A program made the translations under genes and the position numbers. DNA of 64,000 nt, taken from positions 868,001 to 932,000 of the forward strand of contig JACGCM010000325.1 in the NCBI GenBank assembly GCA_014058105.1, written 5' to 3'. The notes under the pieces are model-generated. The model was not told the origin of the DNA and searched no databases. It saw only the letters and a list, made by a program, of their open reading frames with translations. Of this stretch, positions 37,501 through 49,500 are shown piece after piece. Numbering within the stretch: position 1 is the first letter of the stretch; each line of letters starts with the position of its first letter. The DNA comes from Kingdonia uniflora. Taxonomy: Eukaryota > Streptophyta > Magnoliopsida > Ranunculales > Circaeasteraceae.

Positions 37501-40500
37501 CTCTTTTAGTCATGGGGAGGATCGGACCAAGGTTCCTCCTTAATATAGCTACTAAGTAAATAGTCAACTTCCAAAAGGAAACGTTAAAACATGAGACGAA
37601 GCGTACTGGACCTTTTCGCCCCCTTAACTGAATCCGATTGCGACGAAACTTGGCGTGCTGCTATATTAGGATATAGAGAACAAATACATTCGGACAGAAC
37701 TCAAAACGCTCGGGTGGATTTGGCCGGCGTTCGGTAGGTCGTCACACATGCACATCGAGGATTTCCTAGATTGGATTTCCACCGTCGAGATGTTTTTCGA
37801 CTATATGGGTATTCAAGAAGACAAGAAAGTTAAGGTAGTTGCATTCAAACTCAATGGTGCCGCTTCTTCTTGGTGGGATCACTTACAACTCGACCGGGTT
37901 CGTCAAAACCTTCGTCCCATTCAATCGTGGCCTCGAATGAAGCAACTTTTGAAGAAAAGGTATCTCCCACCCGATTATGTGCAAACGTTGTTTATTAATT
38001 TTCAAAATTGTCAGCAAGGAACCCATTCGGTTCAAGACTATTTGTGATGCCCAGGCTTTGTATATAGTATCCTTAGGTTGTAAAAGAGCATTGTACAAAT
38101 TTTCATTTATTTTTGTAAAGGTTAGCTTAGGAAAATGGGGGAGTACGCTTCGTCTCCACTTTTGATGTTTCCTTTTAGAACTTAATTGTTTTCCTATTTC
38201 CTATATATGTAGAGGACTAGTATCCGATACACCCAAGAAGGAATTTAAGCTTGTAATAGTGCTTTGTAATAGTTGTTGATATTTGAATGAAATGATGCCT
38301 TCAAAGACCCTTTGTTCAGTGTTTGTGATGCGTTGAGATTATGTGATGCTTTGCGATGTTGTGTTGCTAAATAATTGATAGAGAAGAGTAATTAGGCTTA
38401 CTTGGGACAGGTGTCTCGAGTGCCGCACGTGCCAAGCTTGATTTTAAGTTGGTCCGTGTCACTATTGGCTGAATTTTCGCATTTTCTCTCGAGAAACGAG
38501 TCGATGGAATCTGAGGATCACACGATAGGAAGGTTTATTAATGGCCTCAACAGAAACATTCAAGAGAAATTGGCTACACACCAATATACTTCTTTTCATG
38601 GCGCCATTAAAAATGCTCTCAAAGGTTAAGTCCTTAATGTTGGATAATAAGCCTCATTTTAAACCGTCATATTATGGTAGTACGAAATCTTCTTATCCGT
38701 CCTATAACAACAAAACCTACTCTCATTCCAACCGACCCCCTTCTACCCAATCACCTGCCATTGTTCATCCTCCTTGTGACACCCAAATTGGCTCCACATC
38801 ATCTCCTCCGCAAAATATAGCAACTACAGCCTAATCAACAATAATAATTTTCCAACACCAACACCCCCCCCCCCTAATGCCAACAAATTCATATGCTTAC
38901 CCCAAGCAAGATAAGTGCTTCAAGTGCGGGAAACAAGGTCATTCTTCAGATGTTTGTCGAAGTAGGAAAATTTTGTTTGCTGAAGTTAATATTGATGGCA
39001 AAGATTTTGGGATTGCTGATGAAGAGGTTGATTGTACATCCGAAGATGGTGACCATATTAATGCCATGATTCGACCTTTGCTTTCGGTAACTCATATTGA
39101 GACTCCGGATAGGCATAGTTTGTTTAAGACTTCATGCAAGGAAAATGGGAAAGTTTGCAATCTCATTATTAACAGTGGAAGTAGTGAGCATATTGTATCC
39201 TCACGGATGGCTGAAATTTTGAAACTTCCGACTCAAAATCACCCTGTGCCTTATTCGATTGGTTGAAATGATGGTGAATGCACAAAGAGGATTGATCGAC
39301 AATGTATTGTCGCATTCAATATTGGAGCTTATAAAGACAGTTTTGGCCTTTTGGGTGATGTTGTCAACATGAAAGCTTGTCACCTATTACTTGGTCACCC
39401 ATGGCTTTATGATGTGGATGCAACTTACGGGGAAAAGCCAATACTTACTCTTTTCTACAAGATGGAGTCAAATATAATTTGCAGCATTCTACTGGTAAAA
39501 TGAAGTCTTCTCCTCAACCGAACTCGGAGATGAGTTCTCTTCAAGAACGGGGGACTAATGTAGAACATACCGAGTCAACTCAATTTGACTAAGTCAACAC
39601 GGTTTGACCAAGTCAAGTATCTTTTTATCTTCTTAGAAGTTGTCTTTATTCTCTAACTTAATTAGGAGTTATGTGTTTTGTCTTCCTAATTAATTAGGTG
39701 TTTGCATGTTATGTGTATTTTTATCTTCTTAGGAGTTGTCTTTATTCTTTAACTTAACTAGGAGTTGTCTTTGGACTTCCTAATTAATTAGGTGTTTGTG
39801 TGTTTTGTGTCTTTTTATCTTCTTAGGAGTTGTCTTTATTCTCTAACTTAATTAGAAGTTATGTCTTTTGACTTCCTAATAGGTGTTTGTGTTTTTATTA
39901 ATTGAGAGTTAAATGTGTGACTTTATTGTGAGTTAAAGCCAATAAAAGGCAAGTTTGTACTTGGAAAATAAGCAATCAATACCAATATCCAATTTCAACC
40001 TTCTATTTTATAGTTTTCTTTAGCTTTTCACACTTTTGCCTACGTTAATAACTCAATAAGCAAACAACAGTACCCAAAACTAAAACCCTAGGGTGGCTTT
40101 CATAGAAGAAATCCTAACCCTAATCCCACTAAAATTCGAAGTTGCCTAACTTGAAAAAACCTCCTCCAACAGTCAATCTACTAGCCCACTTTCCAATTAC
40201 AATAACTTCTTAAATAAAATAACTAATAAAATACAAAATCCTACGTAGAGAAGGAGGCGCTGACTTAGGTTGGAGAGAGAGCCGCCATCTTTCAAGGTAT
40301 GCGTACACATGGTGAGAACTATGACACATCAACCCCATCCAGCTATGAAAAATTTGTGGAACAAATTTTAACGGAAAGGTGCCCCCTACAAGGGTTAATC
40401 GAAACTTTCTCCAATTTGACTTCTTCTGTAGTACTCAGATCACTACTCAGATCACTCAGAGGTAAGGTCATTCAGCAGTTGCAACTAGATGCTCCAAGAA

Positions 40501-43500
40501 ACCAACAAAGTCACATTTCTCTTTACTACGCAGTCTCTACGCATATGTCCTGGCTTGTCAACCTCAAAACAATTCAGCCCTCCCACGGTAGTAGTCCAGG
40601 TAGTTGGTGTATAAAAGATGAAAAGTCTTGCTGCTGATCTAAAGCCGGCTTTCTTCTTCAATATTTATTCTGCTTTCCTGCCCAAATCAACAATCTCGAA
40701 GAGTATTCCGGCATTGTGCATAACTATATCCGCCTGTATTCCCTCAGAAAGCCCAATCGACACCACCCAACTAGCATCTGGTCCGACTCTTGAAGTCCGA
40801 CCCTCGAGGACTATAGGCAGAATTCATCTATGTGATCATCGATGACATCCTGTCCTCTTTGTGATTCTCTAGTTTGATCAAACTCTCCTCTTCATAGTTA
40901 GAATGAAAGAAATGTGCCCTGAACCATTCTGGTTTTCACAACAATTTTTCTAAACTTGTTAAGGTTCAAAGCTGGTATTCCAGAACGATGTAAAGAATAT
41001 TCAGGTTAAAGTTTAAGGATATTAAGTATTTATTATGTAAGGGTCCGGATCTGTGGACAACAATAAGTGACAACTAAAATAACAATTCACTCGGAGCGTT
41101 GAATTTCTAGATGATCAACAGTTGATAAAGGGACTGACATGGATGTGAGAGAATAAAATTGTTGCCACATCATCTACTTTGACCACCATAGTAGTCCTCC
41201 TCTCTCCTCCTTTCGTTTCATTTCCCGCAGAACCACTTTCACCCTAGTACTTTCACCTCAATCTAGGGTTTGTCTCTTTCCTACTTTAAACAAGGAAAAG
41301 TTCAAAATCCCCTCTCTCCTTTCGTTTCATTTCCCACAGTACCACTTTCACCCTAGTACTTTCACCTCAATCTAGGGTTTGTCTCTTTCCTACTTTAAAC
41401 AAGGAAAAGTTCAAAATCCACCAATCAAAGAAATCATTGCTACTGCTACCACCAAAGGAAGAAAAGGCATGTCTCTTTATCAAATTATATTAGTTCCCAA
41501 ATGGTAGAAATAAAAATAAAAATCATCATCCATCATCATTATGTGTTCCTAGGCACAGGAATAATATGGATATCAATATTAAAATCAATTTTTCCCAGTG
41601 TTCATTTTCCGTAATTTTCTTACTAATTTTTGTACTTATTTCAATGTCACAGAATTATGACTAACGATTCCGAAACCCCAGAACACCCTAACCCATTGGA
41701 TCATACTGGATCATCCTCGGTCCAGGTTGATCAAGATGAATTACAAGATTGCCATACTCCAAATAAAGATGCCGCAAAACAACAAACACCTTACGAAGGA
41801 ATGTTTTTTGACTCGGTCGAAGAAGCTAAGAACTACTACGAAGAATATGGTCAACAAAATGGTTTTTGGATTCATACGCGTACTTCAAACAAGGGGCGTT
41901 GACGGTCCAGTGAGGTGACTAGTGCACAATTTGTTTGCTCTCATCAAGGAAAATTTGTTCCAAAGGCTGTTATAGAAACGAATGGAAAAGAAATGGTGAA
42001 GATAAGGGGCAGAACTCGTTCAACTGTTAAAGGCGGGTGCAAAGCTACTTTGCGGATTTTAAATGACAAATGGATTAATAAGTGGAAAGTGTCGATCTTT
42101 GACGATGATCACAACCATAAATTGGTTACCCCATTTAGAAGAATGAAAATGAAGTCAAACAGAAATATGCAGAAAGCAACAAAAGATTTGGCAAAAATAT
42201 TTAGTAGAGAAAATTTACCTGTTGGAAAAGTTCATGCCATATTAAATGGAGATGATATAGGTTTCAATAAACGAGACTGTTGAAACCACTTGAGGAATGT
42301 TAGACGCAAAGAGTTAGACGAGGAAGATGCACAATCTGTACTTAATTTTTTCATAAAGAAGCAAATCGAATTTCCACAAAAAAAAAATTGCAATACAATG
42401 TGATGCAGACGGGAGGGCAACAAATTTCTTTTGGGTAGATTCAAGGTCACAAATGGCGTATCAACATTTTGGGGAAGTTGTCACATTTGACACAACGTAT
42501 CGGACGAACAAGTATGATATGCCATTCGCACCATTCACTGGAGTGAACCATCACTACCTTACCATACAATTTGGTTGTGCTCTCTTACAAGATGAGACCG
42601 AGACAAAATTTGTTTGGCTATTTGGAACATGGATTGAAGCTATTGGAAGACGTAATCCGATTTCTATTATTACTGACCAAGACTTGGCAATGAAGGGGGC
42701 GATCGCTAAAGTTTTTCCTAACACTCGACATCGGTTATGCCTTTGGCATATTAAGAAGAAATTTGGTGAAAAGTTGTCGCATATATATTTTAAGAGATCA
42801 AAATTCAAAGGTCAGATGAAGAAGTGTATCTCGTTGATGTACAAGATAGAAGATTTTGAAGAAATGTGGAAGGCTTTGATTGTAGAGTACGAATTGGAAA
42901 ATAATGAATGGTTTAAGCAACTTTATAATATACGTGCCTCATGGGTTCGTGTTTATAATAGAGGCACATTCTATGCCGGAATGAACACTACTGGGCGCAG
43001 CGAGGGTGTTAACGCTTATTTTGATGATTTCGTTACATCAACAACAAATCTTAGAGAATTTGTTGTCAAGTATGACCAAGCATTGAAGGCAATTGTGAAG
43101 AGAGAAAGTGATGAGGATTATGAATCATAACACAAGTATCATATTGTCAACGATGACGATTTTCTTTTGAAGTATGCGGCTAATTTGTACACAAGAAATA
43201 TATTTGTGAAGTTCAAGGATGAATGGATTAAAGTCAAGGGTTACAACATTGAAAGAGAAGTTACAGGTCTTTTGTACAACACATACTTAGTAAAATCAAA
43301 AGTTGGCAAAACGGAGTTTATTGTAAAGTTAGACTTGTAAAACTATGAGGGTACGTGTGAATGCAAACATTTTGAGTTCGTTGGTGTCATTTGCAGGCAT
43401 ATCTTGAAAGTGTTTGTTCGTTTAAATATTGACGAGATTCCGTCTTACTTTATTCTTGAAAGATGGAGGAAATAAGCAAACAAGTTTCGAATTATGGACT

Positions 43501-46500
43501 CAGGAGGATTGGTGTTGAATGACGGCAATGAAGATTCAGAGGCTTTGAGACTTAGCCATATGTGTCACCAGGCTACTAAGTTGGCTTCTCACGAAGCTTC
43601 TTCTGATGAGGCTACACAATTTCTATGGAAGGAATTAATGAAATATCTTAAAAAATTTCCAAGATCAAAATAGATATAAGCCAACAGAAGATACATTTGA
43701 GCATCCGGTTGATACATGCCAAGATCAGTGCACTAGTAATACGTCTTTGTTATTGTTGAACCCGAACATCTCAAAGACAAAAGGTAGGAAAAAGGATGAA
43801 AAAGGAAAAGATAATGCGCAGGGTTCGGGAAGGCTAAAAAGTGGTATTGAGTTAGCGCTAAACAAGAAAAAAAGAAAGTGTAATTTGTGCTAGAGGTTGG
43901 GACATGATAAAAGAGTTTGTCCTTAAAATCCAAACAGGAAAAATAAAGAATTTAATTGCCAAGGTAAACAAACTAACATTTTTTTATATTTTATATTATT
44001 TTATTGTGATAACTTAGACGATACTGTTCTTTGTCACAGTTTCAGAAAATGAAGCTGAGGACTTAGCATTAAATGTCGAGACCAACCACAGCGAATGAGG
44101 TTCTTGGATGACAATAGTAAGAGAAAATGGACTCAATTAGCAAGTTTTGCGGAGGTGTATGATAAAGTTGTTGGGATTACTAAGAAAGAGCTTACAAGGA
44201 CCTTAGAAGCAAAGCCAACTTGGGTGGAGATCTGCTTTAATTTGATTTCCTTTAAAATGCTTTATTTTGAAGAACAAGATTATAGTTAGATGGATTTGGT
44301 CAAGTTTGATATAACATGGGTATGCTTTTTGAATACGCTTGGTCAAGTTTGATATAACATGGGTATGCTTTTTGGTATAACATGGATTTCGTTTCTAGCA
44401 TCAGTCTTGCATTCAGATGAGTATGCGTTTTCTAAGTGGTCACGTAGCTTTCTATTGCAATTCTCTCATCGGGTAGTCTCAGCAAAAAGCGTTCAGCTTC
44501 TTTTGACTCTTTCTTCGTATTATAGCATTGCTATTGTTATCATCTTTCGGTCGGTTCTGCATATGACTCGTCGACTAACCCGGCTACCTCACGTTAGCTC
44601 TACTTGTGCACCCCCTAACGTGAATTTAAGTGGCTTAGGGGCATCTTTCTCAGAACAATACGCTTGCTCTTCCTGTCCTCGGTGGAAATCGATTGCCTTT
44701 CGCTTTCCGTGTGAAAACAAGAATTGAAGACTTCCTAAGGTTCATCCTGTGGCTCACCTCTTCACTTAAGCCTCATCAATCGAAAGGAGCCATCCTACTG
44801 TGCTTCTGTCCTTCAAGCGGATGCTGACCGAAGAATAGCGACGGCCTAGGATAGAAAGAAAGAAAATACAGCAAGAGCACGTCAAAGCAAAATGCGCTCA
44901 GCTTCTTTCGCATGCATTATGGACCGGCACTAGGCGGAAGGGGCCTACATCGGTAACGCCTTTTCGATCTTAACAACACTCATGCAAATGTTTCGAATAA
45001 AAAGAAAGAAATCGACATGGAAATCTTAGCTCCATTCATAGATATTAGCTAATGATCATCTCATATACAAAAACACTACTCCTTGACATTTGATCAAGCA
45101 CCTTTAGGGAATTAAAACCATGGCCTTCACTTTTAACAAAACACCTTTGAGAAAATTGAAGTCACTCCTCAAAGTCAAAATAAGCTAGAAAATCAACACG
45201 GTTTCAATGGCTTTCAATCAAACACCATAGAAAAATTAACCTCTTTCCCATCTAAGGATAATTAAAAGAATACCACCATTGCCTCTTTCCATTTAAACAA
45301 GGACCAATGAGGAATTGAAATTGATCATACTTGAAACCTCTTAAGAGAGCTCGATTGGCGTCCCAAAAAAAGGGAGAGAGAGATAATTACTACAACCCCA
45401 TTTTCTTCTTCTCTCACTCTGTAATCTGTATCTCCTTGAAACAAGCTTGGTCAAATAGGTGATGTGGCATATACTTTAATGATAAGTTGGGAGAGACTTT
45501 ATCAACCGTTGATCACCTAGAAATCCAACACTCTGAGTGAATTGTTATTTTAGTTGTCACTTATTATTGTCCAGAGATCCGGACCCATTATGTAAATATT
45601 GAATGTGTTGTGGTTGGTTTATTTCTTTACAGTTTTGTGGAATTAATTGTATTGAATACCATGCCTATAGTTCCAATGAATTAAGGAGGATTTCATTTCC
45701 CGTAAAAGTTAAAGAATATTTTATTGGATGTGTAAATAATACCTCATTGAAATCCTTGAAGATTAGAGTTCTAATTCATAAAATTGAGACAATCTAATTG
45801 TTAGTTCACTCATGAATTCTAGAATTGTATCTCAATGAGTAACCATTTAAGTTTATGTTGCAACAAATATTTTAGAACCCTCACGCATGATAATTTAAGG
45901 AGGAGCATTACGCTAATTTGGTCCATCCTTAAGGGTTTAGGAAAGGGCCAAGTAAACACGACCGTTTGAAGATTCATAATTTTTATAGGTTAGATAGTTT
46001 TGCCCAAAGGTGATCGTCCTATATTAATTAAGTTCTTTCAGATGTAGGATTAAGTTCCTTTAAGGTTGTGAAGTTGGCACTTGTCGATTGGAATAGCTAG
46101 TTCGACCCACCAAGAAGTGTTCTAGGGACTTCTTTTAGATGAGTGGAGCAGAATGGACAAAACATATAGGAAAGAGAAGGATAATACTCTTGCCCAAAGG
46201 TGAGGATAGTGTCTTGATCAATTTTATATGCGTTAGGCTAGTTCTATGGCGTAGGATTTTGCCAATTGGGGGATGAATAGCAAATCTGAGTTATGTGCCC
46301 AAAGGTGTAATTTGGAAGGGCACGCCATCTGTCGTGCATAGCAGAAGGCTACGAGCATTACACATCATACACCCTGACTAGTTTCGTTTTACCTTTAGAC
46401 CGAATTAGGTAATTATCTTATTCAGATAAGATTTTTAAGAAAATTGCATGGAAGGTATATTGTGCATAAGGTAATACATGCAATACATGATCTAGTGTCT

Positions 46501-49500
46501 AAATAGCTTCATACTCGGAAATAATGATATGGTCGTCATTCTATAATCTAATAAATTTCAAGTAAAAAAAATAAGATACATAAACTGTTAGGCCTTGTGA
46601 CTTTGTTTAAGTTAATCTTACCCTTTTATAGTATTACAGAACTATATTGTAACGTATCTGAGACGGTTATTGTGACGACCTACCGAACGCCGGCCAAATC
46701 CACCCGAGCGTTTTGAGTTCTGTCCGAATGTATTTGTTCTCAATATCCTAATATAGCAGCACGCCAAGTTTCGTCGCAATCGGATTCAGTTAAGGGGGAG
46801 AAAAGGTCCAGTACGCTTCGTCTCATGTTTTAACGTTTCCTTTTGGAAGTTGACTATTTACTAAGTAGCTATATTAAGGAGGAACCTTGGTCGATCCTCC
46901 CCATGACTAAAAGAGCTTTAATGCTTGGTCATCAAGGACCCCGGCTCATGGACTATCTACAAGGGATAGTTATGAGTTCTCTTAGGCCTAGGGAAGGCTA
47001 GGTGACATTGCTTCGCAATGCGGGCCGATTTTCAATAAAGGGCTTCATATGGCGCCGCTATGCCCCGCGGGCTATCCGAGACGCACCGCCCCTTACAAAT
47101 GGACAATATAAATCGTCCAGGCTCGTCGCCCCTTGAGATATGAGTCCCTTATGTGGAAACCGGCATATTGAGCTACCCTGATCCGCTACAGGACAGGTGT
47201 GCTTTTCATACCTCGCGCGCGTCGCGAGAGATTACGCTGTAGGGATTATTGAGGGAACCTTCAGCGTTGTTGCCTATACCGAATACATATTCGATGACCC
47301 CTCACGAGTATCCAGGATTATCCGGATGTCGCTCTAGCATCCGTGGGTTGTATGCCACTGGCGCGCCGCGCCCGTGAAGATGGCCGGTACACGCCGACCG
47401 CGCGTCCGTGTACGCCGCACGGTCCCTTATTCCGCTGCACTCCGGGCACTGTAGAGGCAATCCCGGGCTGGGCCGTGACAGTAATGAAGGGATAAGATAG
47501 GCTAACATGAAGTGAAAGTTTGCTAGTGTTATCCTCGAAGTTATTATTATGGTGATACGCAGGCGTAAAGACATTGAAAAATCTTCTATATTTTTTTAAG
47601 AAAATTTCATGTTCAGTAGACTAGACTTGCTCAAGTATTTTCATTCACTTAAAAAGAAAAACAGATTTATATAATACATCTTCAAATATTAATCCATAGA
47701 TTGTCCGTACCCGAGTATTTTATGGTCTTTTTCGCTGAAGTTTTACTTCCTAGGTTCTTAGCACTTTCAAGGTAAAATAAAGTGTGCATGATATGAAGTA
47801 TGACATTAGCAAGTTTGATCGCCGCATAAATTATCAAGGTAAAAATTTATTATCACTTTATTAGTGTGATTTATGTTATTGAGAATATAGTAGTTCATGA
47901 ACTTGAGGTTTATCATTTTGATTCATGGTTTTTGTACCATCACCAAGTTACAACTCTTCGTTTGAGTTATTTTTCTTTCACTTCTGGTTATTGGGGCACT
48001 ATAATTAGTTCAGCTATTTCTTTCAACATTTTGCGCTTAGTGTTTGGGTTTATTCTTCATTAGGTGTCATTTATCTTACATAAAGGTTTTTCCGCTACTT
48101 TTAGGCACCAAAGGTTTAAATTATTTTTCTCTTCATAGATTGGACTAGTTATTTCACCGTTTAAAGATTCTTCGAGAATTTAGGGTACTATTGCAATCGA
48201 GGAGGAAAAATTTACACTAATCGATAAGAGAGAACTAATAATATTTTTTGGAGGAGGAACTATCTCGGTTAAAGAAATTCAATTTTCCAGTATGGTCTCT
48301 AGTTGTTCCTCCAATTCCCCTTGCAAAGCAACATGGTCTCCCTAACTTATGGATTGCAACAAACTCAACAACTATGGTCTCATTCTTCAAGGATAAGGTT
48401 ATTCCACCATGGGTTTGCTATCATCTTGCTCAAGCTATTTTCCTGGCCATTGAAGATTTGGGGGAGTTTCAGATTATACACTTCTTCAGGGAAGCTAATA
48501 GTGGAGCAGATTTTCTATTTATCTTTTGTACATTTTTTGGTGAATGTGTGTACTTGACCCTTAGCTCTCTTCCTGGATCCTTTTGTAAACATCTGGAGGA
48601 GGATGCTAGTGGGAAAAAGTACTTGAGATTGTAATTCATAATTCATTCATTAATAACAAGTTCATGAGGTAAGCCTTAACCTTTTGCAAAAAATAATAAT
48701 AATAATAATAATAAATCTTAATAGTAAAACACAAAGCGGATGCCTATGTAAAAAAAATTTTCAAAGTTTTCATATTCACATAGTAGCTTTGACAAGTTTC
48801 CTTATTTATTTCAAATGGTTAATATGTATCAAACAAAATTTGAAGAATCAAGTTACCGAAGTTTTTGTCTAGAATATCCTAATTGGTCCACGCAATACAC
48901 CGATTTTTCCAAACCCGGGATTAGGTTGTGCGCTTATAGGAATCGGCAGACATTTGGGTCCACGATGTGATACATGAAAGAGTTCAAGAAGGCAGAAATT
49001 CTTGGACCTAAGAAGTATAAAAGGCTGGAGTCTATCTTTTTGATGGATTAGGAGACAGAGTCCAAGTAGGTTTAGGGTTCCCTAAACCTACATCTATATA
49101 AAGGGTGGGGCAGTCCACTCTTGGCGACTAAGCGGTAAGAGCTCCATCGTAAACGACGTCGACCAAGAGTGTAGAGCTTCTCTGTCAATGTTTCATAGTT
49201 GCGGATACCGCTCTTATAGTTATTGGGTTATCCACAAAAGGTATGGTGTTTAGATTCGATTTATTATGAGCAACGATCCATATTTGTTGATGTTTAACTT
49301 ACAAAAGTTTGTATTTCGACAACAAAGCTTTCAATCTTGGTTGATGGAGTTTTGGGATTGAACATTGATATCTCCCAAGCTTTTGATACTTTAAGCTGGG
49401 AGTTTTTGCTCAAGGTTCTAAAACAGTTTTGATTCAATGATACATGGTGTACATGGGTACAACAAGTTTTGTAAGAGTGTTATGATTTCTGTACTTATAT

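Larger units (their letters stand above)
36246..39480 (+). pseudogene. Broken gag-protease ORF
   Basis: Gag starts MVEENSRIEDSNARNY (36246) with a coiled-coil-like Glu/Leu-rich region. The retrotrans_gag domain is FDGLMHIEDFLDWISTVEMF...SSWWDHLQ (37745-38040), continuing after the second solo LTR as EDHTIGRFINGLNRNIQEKL (38510). A CCHC knuckle CFKCGKQGHSSDVC follows at 38916. The protease-like domain reads IINSGSSEHIVSSRM near 39167; the catalytic Asp expected before SGS is Asn, consistent with a G-to-A change. The reading ends soon after LLLGHPWLYDVDA (39380). Nothing of pol follows before the 3' LTR. Confidence 0.82.
35830..40047 (+). mobile_element. LTR element with gag and protease only, TSD ATAAC, split by two solo LTRs
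   Basis: LTRs at 35830-36209 and 39556-40047 flank gag-type and protease-type sequence without RT, RNase H or integrase. ATAAC is duplicated at 35825-35829 and 40048-40052. A PBS-like TAGCATCAGAGCC (near 36212) follows the 5' LTR and purine-rich agaacggggga precedes the 3' LTR. The interior is broken by solo LTRs at 36936-37746 and 38043-38461, each with its own perfect TSD. Removing those insertions restores continuous gag similarity, so both arrived after this element. Confidence 0.87.
41041..45586 (+). mobile_element. MULE DNA transposon (FAR1 type) with TIRs and 9-bp TSD
   Basis: The terminal inverted repeats are about 95 bp, starting GGGTCCGGATCT. The right end (45490-45586) is their inverted copy with few changes. 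ATTATGTAA is duplicated perfectly at 41032-41040 and 45587-45595; 9 bp is the typical Mutator-superfamily length. It carries a broken FAR1/FHY3-type transposase (41647-43920), a tandem repeat near the left end and an unrelated GC-richer block near the right end (about 44380-44990). Complete ends with a dead ORF mean it could move only with help in trans. Confidence 0.92.

Noticed and set aside
37301..37567. 88-codon ORF inside the LARD-like LTR, also present at 61183-61449
   Set aside because: The shared reading is explained by LTR identity. The frame is broken in the other LTR copies, and the product resembles nothing known.
41647..43920. FAR1/FHY3 host transcription factor gene
   Set aside because: It lies between MULE terminal inverted repeats with a 9-bp target duplication and has several in-frame stops, so it is a dead transposase.
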